64,000 nucleotides of DNA from Arthrobacter sp. ov118 (GTDB lineage Bacteria; Actinomycetota; Actinomycetes; Actinomycetales; Micrococcaceae), in assembly GCF_900116495.1 (NCBI RefSeq), contig NZ_FPAY01000011.1, forward strand, positions 117,445-181,444, in the 5' to 3' direction. A program made the position numbers and the translations under genes. The notes beneath the pieces are model-generated. The model saw nothing but the letters and a program-made list of their open reading frames with translations, did no database searches and was not told the DNA's origin. Every line of letters begins with the position of its first letter. The first letter of the stretch is position 1. This document shows positions 52,523 to 61,954 of the stretch, piece by piece.

Positions 52523-53343
52523 GCGAGCTCCCCTGCAGCAGCGGCGACCGCGGGGATCGAGGTTCCGGCAAAAACCGGCCGCTCCTTCGCGCGGAAGGCG
52601 CGGACGCCTTCGGCGCAGTCGGCCGAACTAAAGGCTGCATCGCTCCAGCTGAACGAGTCTTCCTTCAGCGAATCCCAAGAACGGTTGTGGGAACGGTCAA
52701 TGAGGTCCTTGGCCGCGGCCAGGCCAAGGGCCGGTCCGGCTGCAATCGTGACGGCCAGCTTGAGGGCCGCTGCACGTGCTGTCCCGTCGGGCACCAGCTC
52801 GTCGATCAGGCCGATCTCGGATCCGGTCCGGGCGCTGATGGGTTCGGCGGTGAAGATCATTCTCTTGGCCGGGCCGGGGCCGATGCGGCGGGCCAGGCGG
52901 ACCGGGCCCCCGCTGCTGGGGAAGACTCCAAGCCGGGTTTCAGGCAGGGCGACCTTGACTGACTCATCGGCGACGATGAGGTCGCAGCACATGGCGATTT
53001 CCAGACCGCCGCCGAACGCGAGGCCGTTAAGCGCTGCGATGGTGGGCTTGGGCAGCTGCTCCAGTTTGCTGAACGTCGCGTTCTGCGGGCGGAGCTTTCC
53101 TTCCACGACCCGTCCGGGCTGCATGAAGGTATCGAATTCGCTGATGTCCGATCCGGCGCAGAAGGCCCTGTCACCGGCGCCGGTCACCACGAGGACGCGG
53201 ACCTCGGGGTCGGTGGCCGCGGCGTTCAGATGCTCGTCAAGGGAAGCGGTTAAAGGCAGAGAGACGACGTTGAACGGGGGATTAACGAGTTCGATGACGG
53301 CGACACCGTTGTCGACACTGTAGGTGGTTGTTCCGGTAGACAT
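52519..53343 (-). CDS. Enoyl-CoA hydratase/isomerase family protein
   Basis: A 274-residue crotonase-fold enzyme. The oxyanion hole residues lie in FCAGSDISEFDTF and GLAFGGGLEIAMCCDLIV; ETRLGVFPSSGGPVRL holds a likely catalytic position where the usual hydratase glutamate may be replaced. I start at ATG 53343, after AAGGGTG; the longer open frame reaches into the GntR gene on the other strand. Transcribed divergently from the regulator. Confidence 0.9.
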   Translation of the reverse strand: MSTGTTTYSVDNGVAVIELVNPPFNVVSLPLTASLDEHLNAAATDPEVRVLVVTGAGDRAFCAGSDISEFDTFMQPGRVVEGKLRPQNATFSKLEQLPKPTIAALNGLAFGGGLEIAMCCDLIVADESVKVALPETRLGVFPSSGGPVRLARRIGPGPAKRMIFTAEPISARTGSEIGLIDELVPDGTARAAALKLAVTIAAGPALGLAAAKDLIDRSHNRSWDSLKEDSFSWSDAAFSSADCAEGVRAFRAKERPVFAGTSIPAVAAAAGELA

Positions 53344-53535
53344 CGAAACACCCTTTCTGAATGGCTGGAGCGGGTAAATGGCCGGCGGCGCATAGGCAGG
53401 AAGCGCGTTGACGACTGTGACAAGGGCCCCTTGTGCCTTGGGCCACATCCAGAGTAACCTAATTTTGGATCCAAAATCCATAATCCAAAGAACAAATGTT
53501 GGGAGGTGGCCCCGATCGTCCCTTAGACTCAGGAG
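53344..53535. promoter_or_regulatory. Divergent promoter region, hydratase and GntR genes
   Basis: Holds the operator-like sequence 53465-53489 in an AT-rich patch about 45 bases before the GntR start, so one bound regulator could control both directions. Confidence 0.6.
53465..53489. promoter_or_regulatory. GntR operator candidate, site 2
   Basis: TTGGATCCAAAATCCA then taATCCAAA; with its flank it includes the perfect palindrome ATTTTGGATCCAAAAT (53462-53477). Confidence 0.72.
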
Positions 53536-54246
53536 ATGACCCGTCTGGACACAAGGCCCTTGGTAGAGCGCATAACTGATGAGCTGCGCGCTCAGGTCAT
53601 CGATGGCCGGCTTAAGCCAGGGTCCAGACTTCGCCAGGAGGAGATCGCGGCTGAGCTGGGTATCAGCAGGACTCCGTTGCGGGAGGCTTTCCGCCGGCTG
53701 CAGGGGGAGGGATGGTTCCTCAACCATCCCCGGCAGGGCATTGTGGTCAGCTCGCTGTCCATTGAGGAAGTAACGAACATTGCCGTTGCCCGGATGATGC
53801 TTGAACCGACCTCGGCGCGGCTTGCTGCTGTCACCCACGATCAGGCCGCGGAAGACCGTATGCGGGCACTGATCGCCGAGCATCCGGTCCCTGAAGACGC
53901 GCACGCGTTTTTCGAGATCAACCGGGATTTCCATTTCCAGGTTTCCGGGATCGGCGGCCCTGACTCTGAAAGCACCGATTTGAGCCGGATTATCGCCAGA
54001 TACTGGGAGCAATTCTCCCGCTACAGGCTGTATTACTGGCGCAGCACTGACCATGTGGCACTGTCCACGCACGCCCACAACCAGATCGCCGACGCCTGGC
54101 TTGCCCGGGACGGGGACAAGGTCGAGAAACTCGTGGCGCAGCACATCTGGGTAGCCATCAAGGACCAGATCGCGGTGCTTCACCCGGAAGCCGAGGTCGA
54201 CGCAGCGCTGCGTACCCTCTGCTCCCGGTACGACATCGAAGTCTGA
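53536..54246 (+). CDS. GntR family regulator, FadR/FCD type
   Basis: A 236-residue regulator. The N-terminal HTH reads GSRLRQEEIAAELGISRTPLREAFRRLQGEGW. The FCD domain has metal-type residues (D in FEINRDFHFQ and H in STHAHNQI). It faces the hydratase/CoA-transferase operon and sits before the FAS1-type hydratase gene. The duplicate operators show it probably controls the whole 48-55 kb module. Confidence 0.9.
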   Translation: MTRLDTRPLVERITDELRAQVIDGRLKPGSRLRQEEIAAELGISRTPLREAFRRLQGEGWFLNHPRQGIVVSSLSIEEVTNIAVARMMLEPTSARLAAVTHDQAAEDRMRALIAEHPVPEDAHAFFEINRDFHFQVSGIGGPDSESTDLSRIIARYWEQFSRYRLYYWRSTDHVALSTHAHNQIADAWLARDGDKVEKLVAQHIWVAIKDQIAVLHPEAEVDAALRTLCSRYDIEV

Positions 54247-54500
54247 GCCTTCCCCAAAGCGGCAGGCATCCCCACGCTGGCGCTCCTGACCCTACCCGCG
54301 TCATCGCCGATGCCGTTCCTGCGTTCTTGGAACGTGCCCGGGACCGTTCCAGCACCTCCGCCCTTGCGGAACTTGGCCACCGTCCTACCGGCCCTAAACG
54401 CCCGTCTTTGTCGCACGCGCCCGACTCACCACGGCCACGGCTTGAGGTTGCTGCGCGGGTACTTCCACCTTTTCCAAGACCACTGACTTGAAGGATCACC

Positions 54501-55391
54501 ATGTCTGTAGAGACACCACCGGCCAACCTGCCAGCACCGTCTGACTTCGGCCTCGCGGAGCAAATCAGCGGCTGGGCGCCGGGCCCGGTAACGGCCGTCG
54601 ACCCGATTGACCCCCGCCCCGCCGCGGCGCTGGCCGCCACCCTCGGCTTCGACGCGCCGCCGGCAGGCATTCTGCCGCCCCTGTGGCACTGGCTGTACTT
54701 CTTGGACTGGCCGCCGGCCAAGGAACTCGGCGAGGACGGTCACCCCGCATCCGGACCCTTCCTTCCGCCCCTCAAGCAGCGCACCCGGATGTTCGCCGGC
54801 GGCCGCCTTGAACAGCACCGTCCCCTCGCGACCGGGGTCGAGACTCTACGCACCACCACACTGGTCCGCACCGACATCAAGCAGGGCCGCACCGGCGAGC
54901 TCCTCTTCCTGGTCCTCCGGCACGAACTCCGTCAGGAAGGCGTGCTCTGCGTTGTCGAAGAACAGGACATCGTGTACCGGTCAGGCCCCGTCAGCAGACC
55001 AGCCCCCACCGGCCGCGGCGCCCAGGCCGTCGCTGAACCCGTCACCCCAGACGCCGTCCTACGCCCCACCGCAACCATGCTCTTCCGTTTCAGCGCTCTC
55101 ACCGCCAACGCCCACCGCATCCACTACGACGCCGACTACGCCAGGGACGTCGAGGGATACCAAAACCTGGTGATTCACGGACCCCTGCAGATCCTGCTGA
55201 TGCTGCAGGCAGGCGCCGGGACCCGGACGGGGGAGCAGCTGGCCCGAGCCCGGTACCGGCTCAGCAGCCCGGCACTGCTCGGCGACCAGCTGCTCGTCAC
55301 GACGAAAGCAGAAGACCACTCCGTCGACGTGGAAATTTCCACCTCCCCCGGAGCGCCCGCCAGCGCCAGCGCCCAGGTCACCTTCGCATGA
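54501..55391 (+). CDS. FAS1/MaoC-type hydratase (mesaconyl/itaconyl-CoA hydratase-like)
   Basis: A 296-residue double hot-dog protein of the kind found in mesaconyl-C4-CoA hydratase and itaconyl-CoA hydratase. The N-terminal FAS1-like half includes PPLWHWLYFLDW and PFLPPLKQRTRMFAGGRLE; the C-terminal MaoC half includes the hydratase motif FRFSALTANAHRIHYDADYARD, with the Asp/His pair. It should hydrate a branched unsaturated dicarboxyl-CoA to citramalyl-CoA. Located downstream of the GntR regulator; 255 bases separate them. Confidence 0.85.
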   Translation: MSVETPPANLPAPSDFGLAEQISGWAPGPVTAVDPIDPRPAAALAATLGFDAPPAGILPPLWHWLYFLDWPPAKELGEDGHPASGPFLPPLKQRTRMFAGGRLEQHRPLATGVETLRTTTLVRTDIKQGRTGELLFLVLRHELRQEGVLCVVEEQDIVYRSGPVSRPAPTGRGAQAVAEPVTPDAVLRPTATMLFRFSALTANAHRIHYDADYARDVEGYQNLVIHGPLQILLMLQAGAGTRTGEQLARARYRLSSPALLGDQLLVTTKAEDHSVDVEISTSPGAPASASAQVTFA

Positions 55392-55467
55392 AGCACTTTC
55401 AGACAGAAAAAGCCGGGGACCTGACGGCTGCAGCCGTCCTGTCCCCCAGCCCAAGGACTTTCCGCCC

Positions 55468-55992
55468 TTATGCCTGCGAGTGAATGTCCCTGTGAACCGC
55501 GGCCCGTAGTACATAGCGGGCCGCGGTACCTTTGATCCCCTCAACTTCTTCATCGCTCAGCTTCCGGCGGACCTTGGCAGGGACTCCGGCAACCAAAGAC
55601 TTGGGCGGCACAATGGTACCCTCCAGCACCACCGCACCGGCAGCAACCAGTGAATTCGCGCCGATCACCGCACCGTTCAGCACGGTGGAGTTCATGCCGA
55701 TCAGGCAATCATCCTCGACGGTGCAGCCGTGAACGACGGCACCGTGCCCGACACTGACCCGCGAGCCCAGAGTGCACGGGAAGCCGGGGTCGGCGTGCAC
55801 GACCACGTTGTCCTGCAGGTTAGTCCCCTCACCCACATTGATGGGTGCCGTATCGGCACGGACCGTAACGCCGTAAAAGGCACTCGAACCGGGTCGAAGC
55901 TCCGCCTGGCCGATAATCGAGGCGGTTGGGGCAACGAAAGCGTCGTCGGAAACCACGGGAGCATCCCCCGCGAAGGCGTATATAGGAGTCAT
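55468..55992 (-). CDS. Gamma-carbonic-anhydrase-like hexapeptide protein
   Basis: A 174-residue left-handed beta-helix protein. Metal histidines in NVVVHADPG and VSVGHGAVVHGC are at the right spacing. The family includes PaaY and CaiE, which act as thioesterases or carbonic anhydrases linked to CoA pathways. I start at ATG 55992, because longer in-frame starts add no homologous sequence. Convergent with the FAS1-type hydratase gene. Confidence 0.88.
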   Translation of the reverse strand: MTPIYAFAGDAPVVSDDAFVAPTASIIGQAELRPGSSAFYGVTVRADTAPINVGEGTNLQDNVVVHADPGFPCTLGSRVSVGHGAVVHGCTVEDDCLIGMNSTVLNGAVIGANSLVAAGAVVLEGTIVPPKSLVAGVPAKVRRKLSDEEVEGIKGTAARYVLRAAVHRDIHSQA

Positions 55993-56429
55993 GCGCCCCA
56001 CAATAACGGCGCAATCCCCGCACACCAGCAACCTCGTGGTCTGCATCACATCGTTCGAATCCGCCGCGCGACCAAGCTCCTGTCGGCCTCGCTGGCGAGA
56101 AGGCCAGGCCCCTAGTTGCTGTGCCTGTGCTGTTCCGCGCTGTAACAATGGCTAAAAGCTTGAACAAACTCTTCATAAGCTGCCCAGAAATATCCGTCGG
56201 CTGCGACCCGCTGACCCGAAGTAGAAAGACGAATGTGCCTCGAATAACCAACCACACCGGCAATGGGAAGTCCCTGCGCCCCAGCGATATCGATGATTAG
56301 GTCATCCTTCCGGGGTTCCTTAGGAGTCTCTTCAGCAGCGCCGGCTTCGAAAACGCTTCATAGCCAAATGGGCAGGGAATCTGACTTGATCGTCAACTTC
56401 GACGCGCATAAGCGTCGCGGCGTTCTGCT
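55993..56429. other. Intergenic stretch
   Basis: About 440 bases between the divergent hexapeptide and MFS genes. It must hold both promoters, but I see no clear element and no gene. Confidence 0.35.
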
Positions 56430-57632
56430 ATGAGCGCAGCGGACCCGACCGCGTCGCCCCCAGGCCGTCCCGGAAGGCGTGCAACCGCATTGGCAGGCTT
56501 TACCACCATAGTTGCGGTGCTGCCTGTCTTCCTCGCCGGTGGACTGGCAATTCAACTGGAGGCGGAGCTTGGTGCCGGAACCGCCATCTTGGGGGCCGCC
56601 GTCGCTGTCTACTGGGGCGTCTCGGCGCTGCTGTCAGCGCTGGGCGGCTACCTTGCCCAGCGGTTGGCACCCCGCAGCGGCATGCTACTGTCCGTCGCAA
56701 TTGGGCTGGTGGCACTGCTGGGTCTGGCCTATGGAACTCCGCACTGGGCATGGCTGTTCGTGTGGCTGGCCATCGGCGGGGCGGCCAACGCTCTGGCCCA
56801 TCCCGTGTCCAACGGCTTCATTGTCGACCAAGTAGCTGTACAACGCCGGGCCTTTGCCTTTGGCCTTAAGCAGGCTGCCATTCCCGCTGCCACGCTAACT
56901 GCAGGGCTGTCCGTTCCCATCCTTGCTCTCACCGTCGGCTGGCAGTGGGCCTACGTCGGTGCGGCGGCCGGTGCCGTTCTCCTCGTCGTAGCACTGGCCC
57001 TAATGGTTCCCCACAAGTCCCGCTCTGCTGCACCTGAAACGCGAACCCATCGCGTCGGTGCTCGGCTTCCCCGTCAGCTGAGAACCTTCCTGCTGGCCAC
57101 CGCTATGGTCAGCGGAATGGGTTCAGCGGCGGGAAATACTTTGGGAGCCTTTACAGTCTCCACAGCAGTGGATAGCGGTTTTGCTCCCGGTGGCGCCGGT
57201 CTGCTGCTGGGTCTGGGCAGTCTTGCCGGGTGCCTGGTCCGGCCTTTGGTAGGCCTGGCGGCCGATAAAGGCCTTGGCGGTTCGATGACCACCGTCGCCC
57301 TGATGCTGGCTACAGGAGCCGCGGGTATGCTCGCTATGGCCACCGGTGAGCCTACGGCCTTTGCCGCTGGATGCGTGCTCGCGTTCGGCTTTGGCTGGGG
57401 GTGGAATGGGCTCATGCACTACGTCATCGCTCACCGCTCCCACCCTTATGCTGCTCAGGCCACAGGGATTTCCCAGAGCGGAACCTACATCGGCAGCACC
57501 GTCGGTCCGTTTGCCTTCGGGTTCATTTTCACAAGCCTCGGCTCAACGAACGGCTGGATCCTCGCCGCCGTCATTGCTTCCCTTGGCGCTGTAGGTGCCC
57601 TGTTCGCCAGTCGTCTGGAAAAGCAACTGTAG
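56430..57632 (+). CDS. MFS transporter
   Basis: A 400-residue 12-helix carrier of the CynX/YcaD-like class. Motifs ALAHPVSNGFIVDQV and AFGLKQAAIPAATLTAG are visible. Ala/Pro/Arg-rich N-terminus of about 20 residues. It stands before the LysR gene in the same direction. Substrate unknown, possibly an organic acid in view of the neighbourhood. Confidence 0.85.
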   Translation: MSAADPTASPPGRPGRRATALAGFTTIVAVLPVFLAGGLAIQLEAELGAGTAILGAAVAVYWGVSALLSALGGYLAQRLAPRSGMLLSVAIGLVALLGLAYGTPHWAWLFVWLAIGGAANALAHPVSNGFIVDQVAVQRRAFAFGLKQAAIPAATLTAGLSVPILALTVGWQWAYVGAAAGAVLLVVALALMVPHKSRSAAPETRTHRVGARLPRQLRTFLLATAMVSGMGSAAGNTLGAFTVSTAVDSGFAPGGAGLLLGLGSLAGCLVRPLVGLAADKGLGGSMTTVALMLATGAAGMLAMATGEPTAFAAGCVLAFGFGWGWNGLMHYVIAHRSHPYAAQATGISQSGTYIGSTVGPFAFGFIFTSLGSTNGWILAAVIASLGAVGALFASRLEKQL

Positions 57633-57874
57633 CCTCCGCCCCAAACTGAAGCCGTCACTTCACCGCGCTCATGACTTTAGGCTGCGCCCAGGCTGGCCCT
57701 ACGGGCACCCTATGCCTATCCCGATGCGGTTTGTGGGAGGGAAGCGCGGCCGTCCACCCCATTTGCGCAACAGGTGCGCGGCAACCCGGCCACGCCGCCG
57801 ATCTTCCGTTGCACGATCATTAGTGAGAGCAGCAGATTGCCGAAGCTGCCGCGGATAGCAAGGAGAGTTGCCCC

Positions 57875-58783
57875 ATGCCAACACGGATCAGTTTCGCCAA
57901 TCTGGAAGTCTTTCTGACTGTTGTTCGAAGTCCAACGATCAGTCAGGCCGCCGAGAAACTCAATATCGCCCAGCCGGCGCTCAGCCAGCAGCTTCGATTG
58001 CTTGAACGTCGGCTCGGAGTGACGCTTCTCGAACGCGACGCCCGGCCGTACCGCCTCACGGAGGCTGGGCGCCTGCTGAAAGACGAGGCGGAACGGCTGC
58101 TGGCCGACTTCTATGAGCTCGTCGAACGGCTGCAGGGGGTATCTACGGGAAAACGTGGCCGACTTCGGATCGGTTTCACCCGTTCGGCTATGTATGGCGT
58201 CCTGCCTTCGGCGGTGCGGGCTTTCACAGAATCCCGTGGGGACGTCGAACTTCAGCTCCACGAGATCCTTACAGAGGACCAACCGGAGGCTTTACGGACA
58301 AGCGTCATCGACTTGGGGATCGGCCGCGATCCTTCCGCGTCACCGCAGATCGCCCAAGAGGTACTACTCCGGGAGTCACTTGTCGTCGCCGTTCCTCTCG
58401 GGCACCCGCTGGTCAAGCAGGGACGTGTGCCCCTCCGTGCCCTCGAAGGGGAAGCATTCATTCTGTTCCCAAAGGGGGAGTCCGCCAACTTTCCTGCGCG
58501 GGTCACGGCGCTCTGCCGGGAGGCGGGTTTCGTGCCCAACGTCGTGCATCAAGCGTTCGAGATTGATTCTGCTCTCGGGCTGGTCGCCGCAGGGTTGGGA
58601 GTAACGGTCGTTACTGCGGGGCTGGCGGCGCATGGAAGATCAGACGTCCGGTTCCTGCCTCTGGACGGTCTGCCTGTCGGCGCGACGACGGAACTGGTCG
58701 CCCTCACGGTCCAAGGCACTCGGCGACCCCTGGTTGAGGCCATGCTCGCACAATTGAGGTCAACGCCCCCACAATCCTCATAA
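57875..58783 (+). CDS. LysR family transcriptional regulator
   Basis: A 302-residue LTTR with HTH at residues 5-63 (LEVFLTVVRSPTISQAAEKLNIAQPALSQQLRLLERRLG) and a periplasmic-binding-like effector domain. ATG 57875 with AAGGAGAG upstream. It lies just before the RraA/MFS operon and is probably its activator. The co-inducer is unknown. Confidence 0.9.
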   Translation: MPTRISFANLEVFLTVVRSPTISQAAEKLNIAQPALSQQLRLLERRLGVTLLERDARPYRLTEAGRLLKDEAERLLADFYELVERLQGVSTGKRGRLRIGFTRSAMYGVLPSAVRAFTESRGDVELQLHEILTEDQPEALRTSVIDLGIGRDPSASPQIAQEVLLRESLVVAVPLGHPLVKQGRVPLRALEGEAFILFPKGESANFPARVTALCREAGFVPNVVHQAFEIDSALGLVAAGLGVTVVTAGLAAHGRSDVRFLPLDGLPVGATTELVALTVQGTRRPLVEAMLAQLRSTPPQSS

Positions 58784-58950
58784 GCGCCAACGTATGAGAA
58801 CAGTGAAATTCGGTCTTGGACGCAGTGCACTGTGAGGGGACACGATTGTAAGTATCCCGGGAATAGCCCGGTTGGCGCCGGGATCCCAGCGCGCAGATAC
58901 CGTGCCGGAGCACTCAATTCAGAAGGAGACCAGGCGTTCAGCCGATCCCT

Positions 58951-59637
58951 ATGACAAAGACACAAACCGAGCTTGGTTCGGTGTCAGAAGCCTATGCGGG
59001 GGATGTCACCGAAGCACACCTGCGGCGGCTGCTGAAGCTGGGAACCGCCACTGTATATGAGGCGCAGGGTCAGCGGGGGTCCATCGCCGCCGAGATTCGT
59101 CCCGTCGACCCAGCCATGAAGCTGATCGGCACAGCGCTGACAGTGGATACGAGCCCAGGGGACAACCTGATGCTCCACCAGGCTGTCCTGATGGCCCAGC
59201 CCGGTGACGTCCTTGTCGTTGATGCCAAGGGATTCACTGATGCCGGACCCTGGGGCGACGTCCTGACCCTTGCCGCCCAACGCGCAGGGATCGTCGGACT
59301 CATCATCGATGGCTCCGTCAGGGACTCCGAAGCGATCATCAATGCAGGCTTTCCGGTCTTCTCCCGCGGCATCTCTATCCGTGGAACCACCAAAGTCGAC
59401 CCGGGCCACATCGGCGGCACGATTAACTTCGCTGGAACCCTCGTGAAGCGCGGTGACATCATCATCGGCGACCGTGACGGCCTCGTCGTCGTCAAGTCCG
59501 GCGAAGTCCTGGAATCACTGCAGAGTGCGGAGGCACGGGAAGCCAAAGAAGAAGAGTACCGGCGCCGGATTACGGAGGGGGCCTCCACCGCCGAGCTCCT
59601 TGGCCTGCTGCCTACCCTGCAACGCTACGGATGGTGA
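58951..59637 (+). CDS. RraA family protein (HMG/CHA aldolase-like), copy 1
   Basis: A 228-residue RraA-fold protein. The aldolase signature G-x20-R-D is visible as WGDVLTLAAQ to DGSVRD. RraA-like aldolases cleave 4-hydroxy-4-methyl-2-oxoglutarate and related acids to pyruvate and often decarboxylate oxaloacetate. AAGGAGA lies 22 bases upstream, further than normal, so the start may be imperfectly placed. First gene of a five-gene operon. Confidence 0.88.
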   Translation: MTKTQTELGSVSEAYAGDVTEAHLRRLLKLGTATVYEAQGQRGSIAAEIRPVDPAMKLIGTALTVDTSPGDNLMLHQAVLMAQPGDVLVVDAKGFTDAGPWGDVLTLAAQRAGIVGLIIDGSVRDSEAIINAGFPVFSRGISIRGTTKVDPGHIGGTINFAGTLVKRGDIIIGDRDGLVVVKSGEVLESLQSAEAREAKEEEYRRRITEGASTAELLGLLPTLQRYGW

Positions 59638-59766
59638 CGCTGCACCGCCGCCAGCAGCTGCTCCTGGTCCCAAGCTCCTGTTCAGGGGCGGGACGCTTTT
59701 CCAACATTCTCAGGGCAATGACGCCCACCCAAACATAAAGAACAGCCAAAGGAGACTGATCTTCCG

Positions 59767-61095
59767 ATGACCACTTTAAGTTCGTCCACTTCATCGACCC
59801 GCCCAACCCGCGTCAGGTGGAAGGGCGGTGCCATTGTTTTCTTTCTGTGCTTCGTCGCCTACCTCGACCGGATTGCTTTCTCAGTATCGGCCAGCCCAAT
59901 AATGAAGACGCTGGGCATTGACCCGGTCCAGTTTGGCCTGATCACCACTTTGTTTAATATCGGCTACTTCCTGTGCCAAATTCCTGCCGGAATGCTGGTC
60001 CAGCGGATTGGTCCCCGCAAGGCAATGGCACTCTCCATCCTGGCCTGGTCTGTCTTCACCGCCTGCACAGGGCTCGCCAACTCACTGGTGATGCTTGCCA
60101 TGACCCGCTTCCTCTTCGGAGCCGGTGAGGGTCCGGTGTTCACCGCGGCCAACAGCTTTTTCGCTAATTGGTTCCCGCCGCGTGAGCGGGGCCGGGCAAA
60201 TTCACTGATGAATGCAGGCGCCTTCCTCGCCCCCGCACTGGGCGCCATGCTGCTAGTCCCGGTGATCACAGCCTTCGGCTGGAATGCCATGTTCTTCGCG
60301 TGCGCCGCCCTGGGCGTCATGTCCTGCGCTTTGTGGTACTTTTCGGTTTCCGACCGGCCTGGGCAGAGCACGAAAGCGAATGAGGCCGAGCGCGCGTTGA
60401 TCGCGGCAGATAGTGAAAATACTGGTTCGGTCAACGTGCGTGTCCCGTGGAGCATGTTCCTGCGCCAGCGGTCCTTTTGGACCATCGCACTGGGATTCTT
60501 CGGCACATTATGGACCATTCAGTTCTTCATCTACTGGTTGCCCTTTTACCTCGAGGCGGCACGTCACGTTCCCTTTGCACAGGTCGGCGGTTACACCAGC
60601 CTCTCATTCGTCTGCATCACCATCAGTGTGCTGGTCGCCGGCGCCCTCAGCGACGCCATTCTCAAGCGCACCGGGTCGCGGTTCATTGCCCGTAACCTGG
60701 TCGCCATTGGGGGCCTCGTGCTGGCGGCAGTATGCCTTGTCCTCAGCACCACGACTCAAGATCCTTTGGGAACGGTCCTGTGGTTGAGTGTGGCCCTGGG
60801 TGGAGCCGGTTTTGCCCAAACATTGTCATGGACCATGGCCACGGACATCGGCGGACAGTACACGGCAACCGTGGGCAGTTGGATGAACACCTGGGGGTTC
60901 GTTGCCGCTGCAATCGTTCCGACGGTGGCGCCACTTGTCGCAAAGCAGTTCGGCTGGACTGAAGTGATCCTTCTCAACGCCGGCGTCATCGTCCTCGGCG
61001 TCATCGGCATAGCACTAACGAAGACCAACGAGCGGCTCCTGTCCGGGCAGCAAAGCGCAAGCACCATCGCTCCCGCGCCCACGCCTACACGATAA
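59767..61095 (+). CDS. MFS transporter, ACS-like
   Basis: A 442-residue 12-helix carrier. FVAYLDRIAFSVSASPIMKTLG and RFLFGAGEGPVFTAANSFFANWFPPRERGRANSLMNAG are typical of the anion:cation symporter family (hexuronate, glucarate, phthalate carriers). Between two RraA genes; it should import their substrate. Confidence 0.9.
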   Translation: MTTLSSSTSSTRPTRVRWKGGAIVFFLCFVAYLDRIAFSVSASPIMKTLGIDPVQFGLITTLFNIGYFLCQIPAGMLVQRIGPRKAMALSILAWSVFTACTGLANSLVMLAMTRFLFGAGEGPVFTAANSFFANWFPPRERGRANSLMNAGAFLAPALGAMLLVPVITAFGWNAMFFACAALGVMSCALWYFSVSDRPGQSTKANEAERALIAADSENTGSVNVRVPWSMFLRQRSFWTIALGFFGTLWTIQFFIYWLPFYLEAARHVPFAQVGGYTSLSFVCITISVLVAGALSDAILKRTGSRFIARNLVAIGGLVLAAVCLVLSTTTQDPLGTVLWLSVALGGAGFAQTLSWTMATDIGGQYTATVGSWMNTWGFVAAAIVPTVAPLVAKQFGWTEVILLNAGVIVLGVIGIALTKTNERLLSGQQSASTIAPAPTPTR

Positions 61096-61187
61096 GGGCC
61101 AAGGAGCTGGGCGTGCGGACGGAGCAACTTAGGAACAAAGACACGGCCATGCACACTGTGCGTGGCCAGGAACAAAAGAGGGAAATG

Positions 61188-61850
61188 ATGAGCACCACAA
61201 TTGCAGCCGCTACCGTCACTCGGCTTGCTGCGTTACCGACCGCCACAATCTCCGACGCCCTGGACTCCCTGGGCCTGCACGGCACTCTCCAGGGGATTGC
61301 ACCATTGACCTTTGATTTCCGTGCGGTTGGACCCGCCTTCACCGTGCAGTACGAACCGGCCGGAATGGAACGCGGCAGTGTCGGTGACTTCCTTGACGAC
61401 GTTCCGCCCGGCTCCATCATCCTCATCGACAACCAAGGCCGGACCGACGTTACGGTATGGGGAGGCATCATGACAGAGATCGCAGCCAGCCAAGGGATAG
61501 CAGGCACCGTGATCAATGGGGTCTGTCGGGACGTTTCCACGTCTTTGCAACAGGGCTACCCACTCTTCAGCTGCGGTCGTTTCATGCGCACTGGTAAGGA
61601 CCGCGTTCGGCTCGTATCCGTTGGGTCAGGACTGACGATCAACGACGTGCGGGTCTCACCTGCGGACATCATCTGCGGCGATGCTGATGGAGCCCTCGCA
61701 GTGCCATATGCCTTCGCGGAACGCATTGCCGATATCGCAGAACGCATCGAGGAGACTGAGACCAGGATAATCGCCGCGGTCAAGAACGGATCAACCCTGG
61801 TTCAAGCGCGACGCGACCTTGGCTACCACGACCTGCAATGGAAGTCCTGA
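61188..61850 (+). CDS. RraA family protein, copy 2
   Basis: A 220-residue RraA-fold protein; signature residues in VTVWGGIMTEIAASQGIAG and NGVCRDVSTS. The second ATG of a pair (61188) is chosen, with GAGGG a few bases upstream. It differs from copy 1 in most positions, so it is an old duplication or a separate recruit. Confidence 0.88.
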   Translation: MSTTIAAATVTRLAALPTATISDALDSLGLHGTLQGIAPLTFDFRAVGPAFTVQYEPAGMERGSVGDFLDDVPPGSIILIDNQGRTDVTVWGGIMTEIAASQGIAGTVINGVCRDVSTSLQQGYPLFSCGRFMRTGKDRVRLVSVGSGLTINDVRVSPADIICGDADGALAVPYAFAERIADIAERIEETETRIIAAVKNGSTLVQARRDLGYHDLQWKS

Positions 61851-61954
61851 GCACCCGGCGGCCATACGTGCGTGTCCCCTGCTAGAAGCATATTTGCCAT
61901 CGGCCGCCCTCTGATCTGCTCGATACGCGACCGGACCGACAAGAGAGAGTGCGA

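Noticed and set aside
53344..54183. N-terminal extension of the enoyl-CoA hydratase
   Set aside because: It is antisense to the GntR gene; the hydratase has a proper start at 53343.
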